The position numbers and the translations under genes were made by a program. Positions 12,142-20,740 of a DNA stretch of 64,000 bases are shown here, piece after piece. The notes under the pieces were generated by a model. That model did no database searches and had not been told where the DNA came from. It was given only the letters and a program-made list of their open reading frames with translations. Each line of letters opens with the position of its first letter. The stretch's first letter is position 1. This DNA is from Citreicoccus inhibens (GTDB lineage Bacteria; Myxococcota; Myxococcia; Myxococcales; Myxococcaceae): contig NZ_JAHNZT010000037.1 in the NCBI RefSeq assembly GCF_019039035.1, positions 1 to 64,000 of the forward strand, in the 5' to 3' direction.

Positions 12142-12870
12142 TCACGCTCCCGGCGCGGCGCGCGCCCAGGCCTCCAAGCGGCGGTCGAGCGCGGTGAGCG
12201 CCCACAGGTCCGCGGGATTGTCCGGATGCACCGCGGCCAGCGCGCGTCGCAGGGCCGGACGCGAGCGGACCTCGCCCCACTCCGACAACACCCGCAGCGC
12301 CATCAACGACGGGACGCGCTCCAACAGCTCCAGCAGCACGTCCACGACCCGCGCGCTGCGCTCCCCCGCCGTCAGCCGCTGCACGGCCTCGTGCCGCTCC
12401 TCGGGCGAGGCGTCCGCTCCGCTCACCACCGCCGCCAGCGCGTGGAAGCGGTGCGCCTCCAGCAGCCCGTTCGGCCCGGGTGCGGCCCACGACTCCACCG
12501 TCACCCGCGTGCGGCCGAGCAGCACGTGCTCGCGGCGCACGCCATCGTCTCCGAACAAATCCAACACATCCTCGGGCGCAGGGACGCCGCCCTCCAGCAC
12601 ACCCCGCGCGCAGGCAGCCAGCGTGGGCGAGTGGCCCAGCAGGTGCACGCGCAGCACGGACGCTTCGGCCTCGGCCGCGGGCTGCCGACGCCCCCACTTG
12701 AGGAAGACCTCCGCCAGCCCCGCGCCCTGCACGTACCAGCGATACTCCAGCCACACGGCGCTCGGCCGCAGGGCGAAGCGCGAATCCGAGGGCTCGTGCA
12801 GCCGCCGCGCCCCCTCCGCCATGCCCGCGAAGCAGCAGTCCAACCGGGCTTGGGCATCCTCGAGGCGCAT
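12142..12870 (-). CDS. Hypothetical protein, possibly repeat-like
   Basis: A protein of 242 residues from ATG 12870. I do not recognise the family. It is Leu/Ala/Arg-rich and mainly helical. The second half (about 140-240) has regular helix pairs such as SARVVDVLLELLERVPSLMALRVL followed by SRPALRRALAAVHP, which could be HEAT-like repeats. There is no signal peptide or membrane segment. A second leftward frame is open across much of the same DNA, but this one has coding-like amino-acid usage and a plausible end. It is divergent from the NADAR gene and converges on rmd. Confidence 0.65.
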   Translation of the reverse strand: MRLEDAQARLDCCFAGMAEGARRLHEPSDSRFALRPSAVWLEYRWYVQGAGLAEVFLKWGRRQPAAEAEASVLRVHLLGHSPTLAACARGVLEGGVPAPEDVLDLFGDDGVRREHVLLGRTRVTVESWAAPGPNGLLEAHRFHALAAVVSGADASPEERHEAVQRLTAGERSARVVDVLLELLERVPSLMALRVLSEWGEVRSRPALRRALAAVHPDNPADLWALTALDRRLEAWARAAPGA

Positions 12871-12983
12871 GCGAGTCCAGGCCGCAATCTAGCCCGCTCG
12901 CCCGCCCCCGACGCGAGCCTTCACGTCAGGGTTCGCGTCACCCGCACGTTCGTGTAATACAAACACCAACCTCGGAGCGCTCC

Positions 12984-13487
12984 ATGGGTGGCAGGGCACG
13001 CAAGTTCACGTTCTTCTGGCGAGAGGGCTCGCCGTTCTCTCAATGGCACCCCGCGCGGTTCGTGGTGGAGGGGAAGGCGTATGGCTGTGCGGAGCAGTAC
13101 ATGATGGCGGGCAAGGCGCGGCTCTTCGGCGACGGGGAGCACGAGGCCGCCATCCTGGCCACGAGCTCTCCGAAGCAGCACAAGGCGCTCGGTCGCAAGG
13201 TGCGCGGGTTCGACGCCGCGCGCTGGGAGCTGGAGCGCGAGCGAATCGTCTACGAGGGCAACCGCGCGAAGTTCACGCAGGACGACACGCTGCTGGCGAC
13301 ACTCTTGAAGACGGCGGGCACGGAGCTGGTGGAAGCCAGCCCGTTGGATCGCATCTGGGGCGTAGGGCTGAGCGCGGAGGACCCTCGCATTCAGGAGCCG
13401 TCCCGCTGGAGAGGGCTGAACCTCTTGGGCAAGGTCCTCACGCAGCTGCGCGAAGACTTGCTCGCGGAAGGCTTCACCATCCGCTGA
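12984..13487 (+). CDS. NADAR-family protein (YbiA-like N-glycosidase)
   Basis: A 167-residue protein. It carries the family hallmarks: F-x-PFSQWHP (residues 17-23), the AEQYMMAGKARLFGD block (36-50) with the conserved glutamate E37, the DRIWGVGLS motif (about 121-129), and GLNLLGK near 143. YbiA-type members break N-glycosidic bonds of riboflavin-pathway intermediates, and other NADAR enzymes remove ADP-ribose from guanine in nucleic acids. Which activity applies here cannot be read from sequence. No ADP-ribosyltransferase gene is visible beside it. It overlaps the convergent glycosyltransferase gene by 14 bases at the 3' ends. Confidence 0.9.
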   Translation: MGGRARKFTFFWREGSPFSQWHPARFVVEGKAYGCAEQYMMAGKARLFGDGEHEAAILATSSPKQHKALGRKVRGFDAARWELERERIVYEGNRAKFTQDDTLLATLLKTAGTELVEASPLDRIWGVGLSAEDPRIQEPSRWRGLNLLGKVLTQLREDLLAEGFTIR

Positions 13488-14571
13488 GCACGGAGTCGTA
13501 CAGCGCCAGCGTCTGCTCGGCGTTGCGGCGCCACGTGTAGCGGGCCGCGTGGTGGCGCCCCTTCTGGGCCAGCGCGGCGCGCTCCTCGGGAGAATCGAGG
13601 AGCCGCGTGAGCGCCCGGGCGAGGCCCTCCGCGTCGTCGGGCCGCACCGCGAGGGCCGCGTCGCCGCAGACCTCCGGGAGCGCGCCCGCGTTGGACACGA
13701 TGGTGGGCGTGCCCAGGTGCATGGCCTCCAGCGGAGGCAGGCCGAAGCCCTCGTAGCGCGAGGGGAAGACGAACACCGCGGCGCGGCGCATCAACTCGTA
13801 GAACACGGCGTCGGATTGATAGCCGAGCGCGCGCACGTCCAGCCCCTCCGCGCGCATCCGAGCGATGCGCGACTCCACCCGGCCCGAGCCGAACCAGCTC
13901 TGCCCCGCGAGGACGAGCGGGACGCAGCGACCGCGCGCTTGCAGCCGCTCCAGCGCGTCCAGCACCAGCTCCACGTTCTTGCGGACATCGAGCGAGCCCG
14001 CGTACAGCACGAAGTCCTTGGGCAGCGAGAGCGCTCGGAGGAAGTCCACGCTCGTGGCGTCCAATCGGGGCGCCACCACGTGGTCCACGCCGTTGTGCAC
14101 CACCACGGCCTTGTCCTCGGCCTCCGGGTAGCGTTCGACAAGGTCCCTGCGGGTCCGCTCGCTCACGCACAGCACCCGGTCCGCCAGTGTGAGGCTGCGA
14201 CCGAGCCACAGGCGGAACTGCCACCGGAACGTCTTGGACACCGTCTCCGGCATCTGGAGCGGGATCAGATCGTGCACGGTGACGACGTAGGCCGTGCCCG
14301 CGACGCGTGTGAGCGGAAGATTGAAGTTGCCTAGGGCATGGAACAGCGGCGGCGCGGTGCGCTGAAGCACCCGAGGCAGCTCGGCGAGGGTCCACGCGGT
14401 GCGGCCCTGCGCGCCCCGAGGCGCTTCCCCGCTCGTCCTCGCCCCCAACCGCTCCACGCGAACGCCCAAGGATTGCAGCGCCTGGCCCAGACACCGCGTG
14501 TACAAGCCGATGCCTGTCGTGGGCTCGTCCCAGAGGGTGGCGTCGAGGGCGATGGGTCCGGTGGTGGACAC
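13474..14571 (-). CDS. Glycosyltransferase family 4 protein
   Basis: A 365-residue GT-B fold enzyme with a GTG start at 14571 preceded by GAGGCGG. The N-terminal domain includes VTVHDLIPLQMP, typical of GT4 acceptor domains. The C-terminal nucleotide-sugar domain has LYAGSLDVRKNVELVLDA (about residue 200) and the E-x7-E motif in SRYEGFGLPPLEAMHLGTP (about 280-300). It is predicted to transfer a sugar from a nucleotide donor to a growing glycan on the cytoplasmic side. It is divergent from the double glycosyltransferase, with only 42 bases between the starts, and close to gmd-rmd, so GDP-D-rhamnose is a possible donor (inference). Confidence 0.9.
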   Translation of the reverse strand: MSTTGPIALDATLWDEPTTGIGLYTRCLGQALQSLGVRVERLGARTSGEAPRGAQGRTAWTLAELPRVLQRTAPPLFHALGNFNLPLTRVAGTAYVVTVHDLIPLQMPETVSKTFRWQFRLWLGRSLTLADRVLCVSERTRRDLVERYPEAEDKAVVVHNGVDHVVAPRLDATSVDFLRALSLPKDFVLYAGSLDVRKNVELVLDALERLQARGRCVPLVLAGQSWFGSGRVESRIARMRAEGLDVRALGYQSDAVFYELMRRAAVFVFPSRYEGFGLPPLEAMHLGTPTIVSNAGALPEVCGDAALAVRPDDAEGLARALTRLLDSPEERAALAQKGRHHAARYTWRRNAEQTLALYDSVLSGW

Positions 14572-14613
14572 GGAGCCGCCTCATACCACGGGCGTGTGAT
14601 AGGCAGGGCGGAC

Positions 14614-16854
14614 ATGGCAGTCCACCAGTTGATACCGAGCTTCGTCCCCGGCGACGCCACCGGACAGGCCGCGCTGCATCTTCAGCTGCTGCTCCGCCGG
14701 CTGGGCCACTTCGGCGAGTTGTACGCCGACGAGGTGGGCTCCGGGCTGGAGGGCCTCGCGCGCCCTGCCTCCGCCCTGCGTCCCCAGGCGGACGACCTCG
14801 TGCTCTACCACCACGGCATCGCCTCCGCGCTGAGCGGCCGGCTGTTGCACCTGCCATGCAGACGCGGGCTCGTGTTCCACAACATCAGCCCCGAGCGCTT
14901 CTACGGGGGCACGCCGCTGGCCACCGCGCTGCGCGCGGGCCGTGCCCAACTGGCCGCCATGGCGCCCTTCGTGGACGTGGCGCTCGGCGTCTCCGACTAC
15001 AACGCCGCGGAGCTGCGCGCGGCCGGCTACCGCAACGTCCACACCGTCCCGCTCTTCATCGAGCCGCAGCGCTTCTCCACCACCTGCGCGGATCCGCGCA
15101 TGACGGGCCAACTGGCGGGCCCCGGCCCGGTGATGCTGTCGGTCAGCCGCGTGGCGCCGCACAAGCGCTTCGAGGACCTCATCGCCCTGCACCGCGAGCT
15201 CTTGCGCCTGCGGCCCCGCGCGCGACTGCTGATGGTGGGCGGCTATGAGCCCGGCAGCCGCTACTTCAAGGCGCTCCAGCGCGAGGCCCGAGGCCTCTCG
15301 GGTGTGCACTTCCTCGGGCGCCTGTCGCATCCCGAGCTGGTGGCGGCCTACCGCTCCGCCTCCGTCTTCGTCTCCATGAGCGAGCACGAGGGCTTCGGCG
15401 TGCCGCTGCTGGAGGCGATGGCCGCCGAGGTGCCCGTGCTCGCCTACGGCGCCGCGGCCGTGCCCGAGACGATGGGCGGCGCGGGCATCACCTTCGATCA
15501 GAAGCGCTTCGCCTTCCTCGCCGAGCTGGTGGTGGACTTGAGCGAGGACCTGGCCCTGCGCGACGCCGTGCTCGCCGGACAGGCCCGGCGGCTGCGGCAC
15601 TTCTCCGCAGAGTCCGCGCAGCAGTCCCTGGCCCAAGCCCTGGCCGCGCCCACCGCGCCGGCACGCCGCGCCCACCCGCGCGCCCCCGTTCACCGCCCGC
15701 GCGTGGCGGTGGTGGTCCAGCGCTACGGAGAGGTGACGGGAGGCGCCGAGCGCCACGCCGCGCAGGTGGCCGAGCACCTCTCCTCCCACTGGGACGTCAC
15801 GGTCCTCACCACGTGCGCGAAGAACCACCTCACCTGGGAGAACGTCTTCCCCCCCGGACCGGACCGCGTGGACCGCATCAAGGTCCTGCGCTTCCCGGTG
15901 ACGCGGGTGCGCCACATCCGTCCGTTCAATCACCTGTCGCGGCAGGTGTTCGACCGGCACAACGAGCGGTTGCGCGAGGAGCAGTGGGTCGCTGAGCAAG
16001 GCCCGCTGTGTCCGGACCTCTTGAGCCACCTGGCGCACTCGCGCGGGGCCTACGACGGCTACCTCTTCTTCACGTACCTCTACGCGCCCACCGCGTGGGG
16101 CCTGCCCCTGGTCGCGGACCGCGCCATGCTCGTCCCCACCGCGCATGACGAGCCGCCGCTGCGATTCGGCGCGTACTCGGACACGTTCGAGCGCCCCCGC
16201 GTGCTCATGTGCAACACGCCCGAGGAGATCTCCCTCATCGAGCGCTTCTACCCCGGGCACGCGCGAGCGCGCGTGGTGGGGGTGGGCGTGGACGCGCCGG
16301 CGTCCGACAGCACCCGCTTCCGCGAGAAGCACGGCGTGCATCGCGAGTACCTGCTCTACGTGGGACGGCTGGAGCCAGGAAAGGGCATCCCCGAGCTGCT
16401 CTCGTACTACCGCACCCTGCGCGCGAGGTACGCGGATGCGCCGGACCTCGTGCTGGCGGGCGAGGCGAACATGGAGCTGAGCGGCGAGGGCGTGCGCCAC
16501 CTGGGTCGCATCGATGAGCAGGACAAGCACGATGCGCTCGCGGGCGCGCTCGCGGTGGTGGTGCCATCGCGGTACGAGAGCCTCTCGCTGCTGACGCTGG
16601 AGGCCTTCGGGCAGGGCACGCCCGTGCTGGTGAACGGGCGCTCGGATGTGCTGGTGGGCCAGGTCGAGCGCAGCGGCGCCGGCCGGGCCTACATGGACCT
16701 CGCGTCGTTCATCGAGGGGCTTCGGGAGGTAGGCAGCGCGCGTGGGCCCATGGGCAAGAAGGGGCGCACGTACGCGAAGCGACACGGGTGGCCGCAGGTG
16801 GTGGCGGCGTATCGGGAAGAGATGAATCGCATCCTCGAGGAGAAGCACCGATGA
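14614..16854 (+). CDS. Double GT4 glycosyltransferase fusion
   Basis: A 746-residue protein from ATG 14614 (AGGCAGGG upstream); the frame is open to 14338 but that part is antisense to the neighbouring gene. It holds two complete GT-B/GT4 units in one chain. Unit 1 (about 1-340) has VMLSVSRVAPHKRFEDL near 172 and SEHEGFGVPLLEAMAAEVPV near 255. A Pro/Arg/Ala linker (about 346-366) follows. Unit 2 (about 367-746) has QRYGEVTGGAERHA, then LLYVGRLEPGKGIPELL near 578 and SRYESLSLLTLEAFGQGTPV near 650. Two sequential sugar additions by one polypeptide is the natural inference. Its stop overlaps the ATG of the next gene. Confidence 0.9.
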   Translation: MAVHQLIPSFVPGDATGQAALHLQLLLRRLGHFGELYADEVGSGLEGLARPASALRPQADDLVLYHHGIASALSGRLLHLPCRRGLVFHNISPERFYGGTPLATALRAGRAQLAAMAPFVDVALGVSDYNAAELRAAGYRNVHTVPLFIEPQRFSTTCADPRMTGQLAGPGPVMLSVSRVAPHKRFEDLIALHRELLRLRPRARLLMVGGYEPGSRYFKALQREARGLSGVHFLGRLSHPELVAAYRSASVFVSMSEHEGFGVPLLEAMAAEVPVLAYGAAAVPETMGGAGITFDQKRFAFLAELVVDLSEDLALRDAVLAGQARRLRHFSAESAQQSLAQALAAPTAPARRAHPRAPVHRPRVAVVVQRYGEVTGGAERHAAQVAEHLSSHWDVTVLTTCAKNHLTWENVFPPGPDRVDRIKVLRFPVTRVRHIRPFNHLSRQVFDRHNERLREEQWVAEQGPLCPDLLSHLAHSRGAYDGYLFFTYLYAPTAWGLPLVADRAMLVPTAHDEPPLRFGAYSDTFERPRVLMCNTPEEISLIERFYPGHARARVVGVGVDAPASDSTRFREKHGVHREYLLYVGRLEPGKGIPELLSYYRTLRARYADAPDLVLAGEANMELSGEGVRHLGRIDEQDKHDALAGALAVVVPSRYESLSLLTLEAFGQGTPVLVNGRSDVLVGQVERSGAGRAYMDLASFIEGLREVGSARGPMGKKGRTYAKRHGWPQVVAAYREEMNRILEEKHR

Positions 16855-17513
16855 AGCTGCTGGGACGAGACATTCCCGCGCGCGAGCTGATTGCCCGCAT
16901 CGAGGAGCGGCTGCGCACGCGCGGCCTCCCCACCTCCGAATCGGTGGCGGTGCCCGTGGAGGGCGTGGAGCCGCCCGTGGATCCGCTGTCGTTCAACCTG
17001 CACTCCCTGGAGGAGAACGCGGACGCCACGCGCCCGCTGCCCCTGCACACGCACCGAGGCGGCGTCGGGCAGCTCGTGCTCGTGGCCAAGTGGGCCTTCC
17101 GCACCTCGTGCCAGGTGTTCATCAACGAGGCGTTCGGCCGGCAGCGGGTCTTCAACGGCGTGGTGCGCGACTCGTACGCCCAGCTCTCCGCGGAGGTCAT
17201 CCGCCTGCGCCGAGAGGTCGAGGCGCTGCGAGCCCAGGCCGCTGAGCATCCGCCAGTCGCCCCCCGCGCCTCGCAAATGACCGCGCCTTCGCATGCGCCC
17301 GAGTCCGCGGCACGCCCGCCCTCATCCGCCGCGCGCACGGCCCCGACTCCCCGCGCCTCCGCGCCTGAGTCCGCCGCGCTCGCCACCTCGGGCCATGCCG
17401 GCCCCACCCCGCCCCGCCGCCCCGCGACGAACGAACCCGCGAAGCGCACCGAGGAGCGACAAGTCCGAGCGCGCGGCAGCGCCAAGCGCTCGCGCCGCCC
17501 CAAGCAACCGTGA
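16851..17513 (+). CDS. Conserved-type hypothetical protein with disordered tail
   Basis: A protein of 220 residues starting at ATG 16851, in an ATGA overlap with the glycosyltransferase, so it is translationally coupled. Residues 1-125 look folded: LLGRDIPARELIARIEERLR at the start, then VEPPVDPLSFNLHSLEENA and a block with LVLVAKWAFRTSCQVFINEAFGRQ that may be an amphipathic or membrane-surface helix. Residues about 103-126 form a short coiled coil (SAEVIRLRREVEALRAQ). The rest is Pro/Ala/Ser/Arg-rich and probably disordered, ending in a very basic KRSRRPKQP. I do not recognise it. Coupling suggests a partner or localisation factor for the double glycosyltransferase. Confidence 0.72.
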   Translation: MKLLGRDIPARELIARIEERLRTRGLPTSESVAVPVEGVEPPVDPLSFNLHSLEENADATRPLPLHTHRGGVGQLVLVAKWAFRTSCQVFINEAFGRQRVFNGVVRDSYAQLSAEVIRLRREVEALRAQAAEHPPVAPRASQMTAPSHAPESAARPPSSAARTAPTPRASAPESAALATSGHAGPTPPRRPATNEPAKRTEERQVRARGSAKRSRRPKQP

Positions 17514-17585
17514 GTTCCCACAGGGGAGGTGGACGCCGCGGCTCGACGCATGGGCCGAGCGGCGCACCTCACCGGCGGTCAACAA

Positions 17586-17609
17586 GGTGGCGCGACGAAG
17601 CGCGCCCCC
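17586..17609 (+). terminator. Hairpin between convergent genes
   Basis: GGTGGCGCG (17586-17594) can pair with CGCGCCCCC (17601-17609) with one mismatch around loop ACGAAG, followed by TTCAC. It lies between the converging genes ending at 17513 and 17616. Confidence 0.4.
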
Positions 17610-17615
17610 CTTCAC

Positions 17616-19511
17616 TCACGGGAACCGGTACACGGTGACGTAGCTGTCGCTGTAGACCAACTGGCCGCCCAGCTCCTCCACCACGAAGCGGTGCCGCACC
17701 GGGTGGAAGTAGTGCGAGACGTACCAGTGGAAGTGGTTGTCCTGGAGGTACGCACGCATGCGCGCGCGCTCCTCCTCGGAGACGGGCCCGAAGGCGCCGT
17801 TGAGTCCCTCGAGCGCTTGATAGAGGCGCTGGTTCAGCATGGCCGCCTCACGCACCGGCAACCGCGACAGGCGCGCGAAGGACACGGGCTTGCCGTGGAA
17901 GAGTTGCTCCCACTGCCCCACCACGTGGTCCGTGATGACCGCGGAAGGCATCGGGTCGTCGCGAATCTGTTGGAAGACCGGCGGCAGGTTCGGCAGCGGC
18001 GGCATGGGCAGCGGCTGACCGCGGAACTCCAGGTTCGGCACGGCAACGAGCGCGAGCGCGGCCAGGGCTCCTGGAGCTACCTGCCCCGAGCGCCGCCCCA
18101 CCCACTCGCCCAGATAGACGGCGGCGAAGGACGCGAGCACCGCCAGCGACAGGGTGGTGAGCAACTCGAAGCGCACCGGCATGCCGCCACGGGAGAACAG
18201 CGGCACCACATGCTTGAAGACCACGTAGGGCATGGGGATCACCACGCGCAGGGGCTGACCGAACGAGGTGAGCGGCGTGGCCACCGACAGCGCCGTGGCC
18301 AACCCCAGCACCACCAGGACGTCCCGGCGCCACACGCGCTCGCGCCACGCGGGCACGAGCGCCACCACCCCCGTGAGCACGACGAGCAGCACCACGGGCG
18401 ACAGGCGGTCCTCGCCACCGATGTTGAGCACGGTGCCCATGGACAGCGCCGCGAAGCCCAGGCCTAGCCCCGCCCAGCGGCGCCCGTCGGGCACGCCTCG
18501 CCAGAGCGCGAACACCGCCAGGAGCGGCGTCACCCAGCCGATGAACGTCCCGGCCTCCTCGCGGTTGCTCGCCATCTTCGCGCGCACGATTCCCGTCGAG
18601 AAGTCCCGCATCGCCGCGGGGAGCTCCGGCAGCCACGCGGACAGCGAGTCCGGCACGAAGAACGCGTACAGGTCCGTGTAGTAGTCAGAATCGCCGTGGT
18701 GGATCTGCAGCGGCGCGGGGAAGGCATGCAGAAGCAGGGGCACCACGGGCGGCACACACGCGAGCCCCGCCGCGAGCCCCGCCCACAGCGCGCGCCGCAC
18801 GAGCGGATCCTTCCAGGCCTCCAGCGACAGCACCGGCCCGCGCCGCCAGCGCTCGGCCACCACCCAGAGGAACGAGAACAGCGCGCTGTAGAGCAGGTAG
18901 TAGTAGTCGCACAGCAGGACATACAGCGCCGTCAGCGCCAGCCCCACCAGCCACCGGCGGCGGCCCTCATCCAACCAGCGGAAGAAGAAGTACAGGTAGA
19001 GGGGGATGCCCTCCAGCGCCACCAGGTTCAGGTGCGCCAGCGCGTGGCTCAGGTGGTAGCGCGAGAAGTCGAAGACGCACGCGCCCACCAGCGCCGCCGC
19101 CGCGGACACCCACGGCTCGTGGCCCGCGCGCTCCAGCAGGTAACGCACGAGCAACCACGTCGTGTAGCCCGTCAGCACGAACGAGCCGAACAGCACCAGG
19201 TTGTACGCCGTCTCCACCGGCATGAACGGCAGCAGCACCGCGCCCCACAGCGTCTTCGCCGGCGCGAGCGTGTGCCAGTACAGCTCGGCCCCCAGCGGCC
19301 AGTGCAACATGGGCGCGAAGAAGGGGTTGTGCCCCTCGGACACCACCTGGCGCATCCACCAGAGGTGCCACATGTTCATGTAGACGTCCTCGCGCCCTCC
19401 CGCCACGTGGCCGCGCAGGTTCGCGACCAGGGGCCAGGTGTGGAACGCGGACATCACGCCGAACGCCAGCAGCACCACGGGGTGCGACAACCGACGCAGC
19501 AGAGGGGACAT
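17616..19511 (-). CDS. Large polytopic membrane protein (GT-C-like)
   Basis: A 631-residue protein with about a dozen hydrophobic segments, for example LLAFGVMSAFHTWPLVANL near the N-terminus and FIGWVTPLLAVFALW later. Start ATG 19511 lies 14 bases after the stop of the methyltransferase gene; no good ribosome site is visible, so an earlier start inside that gene is possible. An acidic extracytoplasmic motif GGREDVYMNMWHLWW after the first segment resembles the acidic loop of GT-C glycosyltransferases, and the C-terminal 150 residues form a soluble periplasmic domain. The context (methyltransferase, glycosyltransferases) supports a lipid-linked-sugar transferase role, but no specific family is recognised. 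Confidence 0.75.
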   Translation of the reverse strand: MSPLLRRLSHPVVLLAFGVMSAFHTWPLVANLRGHVAGGREDVYMNMWHLWWMRQVVSEGHNPFFAPMLHWPLGAELYWHTLAPAKTLWGAVLLPFMPVETAYNLVLFGSFVLTGYTTWLLVRYLLERAGHEPWVSAAAALVGACVFDFSRYHLSHALAHLNLVALEGIPLYLYFFFRWLDEGRRRWLVGLALTALYVLLCDYYYLLYSALFSFLWVVAERWRRGPVLSLEAWKDPLVRRALWAGLAAGLACVPPVVPLLLHAFPAPLQIHHGDSDYYTDLYAFFVPDSLSAWLPELPAAMRDFSTGIVRAKMASNREEAGTFIGWVTPLLAVFALWRGVPDGRRWAGLGLGFAALSMGTVLNIGGEDRLSPVVLLVVLTGVVALVPAWRERVWRRDVLVVLGLATALSVATPLTSFGQPLRVVIPMPYVVFKHVVPLFSRGGMPVRFELLTTLSLAVLASFAAVYLGEWVGRRSGQVAPGALAALALVAVPNLEFRGQPLPMPPLPNLPPVFQQIRDDPMPSAVITDHVVGQWEQLFHGKPVSFARLSRLPVREAAMLNQRLYQALEGLNGAFGPVSEEERARMRAYLQDNHFHWYVSHYFHPVRHRFVVEELGGQLVYSDSYVTVYRFP

Positions 19512-19525
19512 GGGGGTCGAAGAAC

Positions 19526-20461
19526 TCAGAGGGGCCGCTCGGCGGCCATCAACATGTTGTCGCCCAGGTTGAACGGGATGGACCACTCGCCCGGCATCCC
19601 GCGCCGCAGCAACTCCAACACCGGCGCGGCGGGCCGGAAGCTCGCGGACACCTTCCGCAACAGATAGTCCGCCGAGATGATGTGCGTGTACGTCCGGACG
19701 TCCGTCACCCGGAAGCCCACCTCTTCCAGCAGCATCGCGAGCGTGCGCCGAGCGAAATAGAAGAGGTGCATGTCCATCAACCAGGGCCACTGCCCGCCCA
19801 GCATCCGGGCCACCAGGCTGCCCACATCGATGGTGGACAAGTAGACGCGGCCTCCCGGGCGGACCAGTTGGAACGCGGCGGCCAGCTCCTCGCGTGGATC
19901 CGCGAAGTGCTCCACCACGTCCCACAGCGTCACGACGTCATAGGTCCCCCCGCGCGAGGCCAACTCCTGAAGGGGCACGCCATGCACGGTGAAGCCCAGC
20001 TGGCGCGCATGCCCCGCGGCCCAGCGCGACAGCTCCAACCCCTCGGGGCGGAATCCACCCTCGCGCGCCACGTCCAGGAAGTAGCCGCAGTAGGCCCCCA
20101 CGTCGAGCAGGCTCCGGCTGTCAGCCGGGCCTAGCTCCTTCAGCACGCGGCGGAAGGTGCGGTAGCGGTTGTCCTTCTCCGCCACGTAGAGCGGGTCCTC
20201 CACGTCCTGGTACGCCTGGAGCAGCGCCTGCGCCGAGCGCATGGGCCACTGGAACAACATGCCGCAGTCCTCGCACCCCCAGATGGGCGGGTGGTGCCGA
20301 TGACCAAAGGACGTGCAGTTGTAGGCCGCGGCCCCATCCGGCCCCGCGCCCCCTCGCGCCGCGTGGCGCAGCGTCAGCCGCCCGCCCCGGCACAGGTAGC
20401 AGGCGTCGGGGACAGGAGCCAGGTGAGGCTCCGAGGAGCGGCGGGCTGCGGGTTCCGTCAT
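19526..20461 (-). CDS. Class I SAM-dependent methyltransferase with N-terminal zinc finger
   Basis: A 311-residue protein. The N-terminus has two Cys pairs (C21/C24 and C63/C66, the latter in [10 protein letters not shown]), a likely structural zinc site. The SAM-binding motif [11 protein letters not shown] spans residues 119-128, followed by FRPEGLELS (motif II acidic residue) and [14 protein letters not shown]. This organisation is common among methyltransferases in polysaccharide clusters that modify sugars or glycolipids. It is the first gene of a leftward pair with the membrane protein. It is divergent from the flavoprotein gene across 279 bases. Confidence 0.87.
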   Translation of the reverse strand: MTEPAARRSSEPHLAPVPDACYLCRGGRLTLRHAARGGAGPDGAAAYNCTSFGHRHHPPIWGCEDCGMLFQWPMRSAQALLQAYQDVEDPLYVAEKDNRYRTFRRVLKELGPADSRSLLDVGAYCGYFLDVAREGGFRPEGLELSRWAAGHARQLGFTVHGVPLQELASRGGTYDVVTLWDVVEHFADPREELAAAFQLVRPGGRVYLSTIDVGSLVARMLGGQWPWLMDMHLFYFARRTLAMLLEEVGFRVTDVRTYTHIISADYLLRKVSASFRPAAPVLELLRRGMPGEWSIPFNLGDNMLMAAERPL

Positions 20462-20740
20462 GGGCGGCGAACCGTATCCGCAAGGTCGGGCCGCCTCAAC
20501 ACGCTGTTTACCGGGAAGGCATGACCCAAGCCGCCAGGGGGTCTACTGAACGGCGGACACCCCAGCGGGCCACGCCGGGGTGCAGGGCCTGACGCGTCGG
20601 TTGACGCACTCCGCCCTCCAGCCAGGCAGATTGCTCCCATCACCCCCGGTGACGAGCCCGCTTGCTTTCCGGGCGGCTCGCCGCGAAATAGGCCCCGTCC
20701 CGGAGCCGTTGAACACGGTTCCTCTTTCTCCTTCCGTGAC

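Noticed and set aside
11849-12754. Alternative leftward frame over the gene at 12142-12870
   Set aside because: Composition is Ala/Gly/Arg-rich without structure, and it runs into the antisense of rmd.
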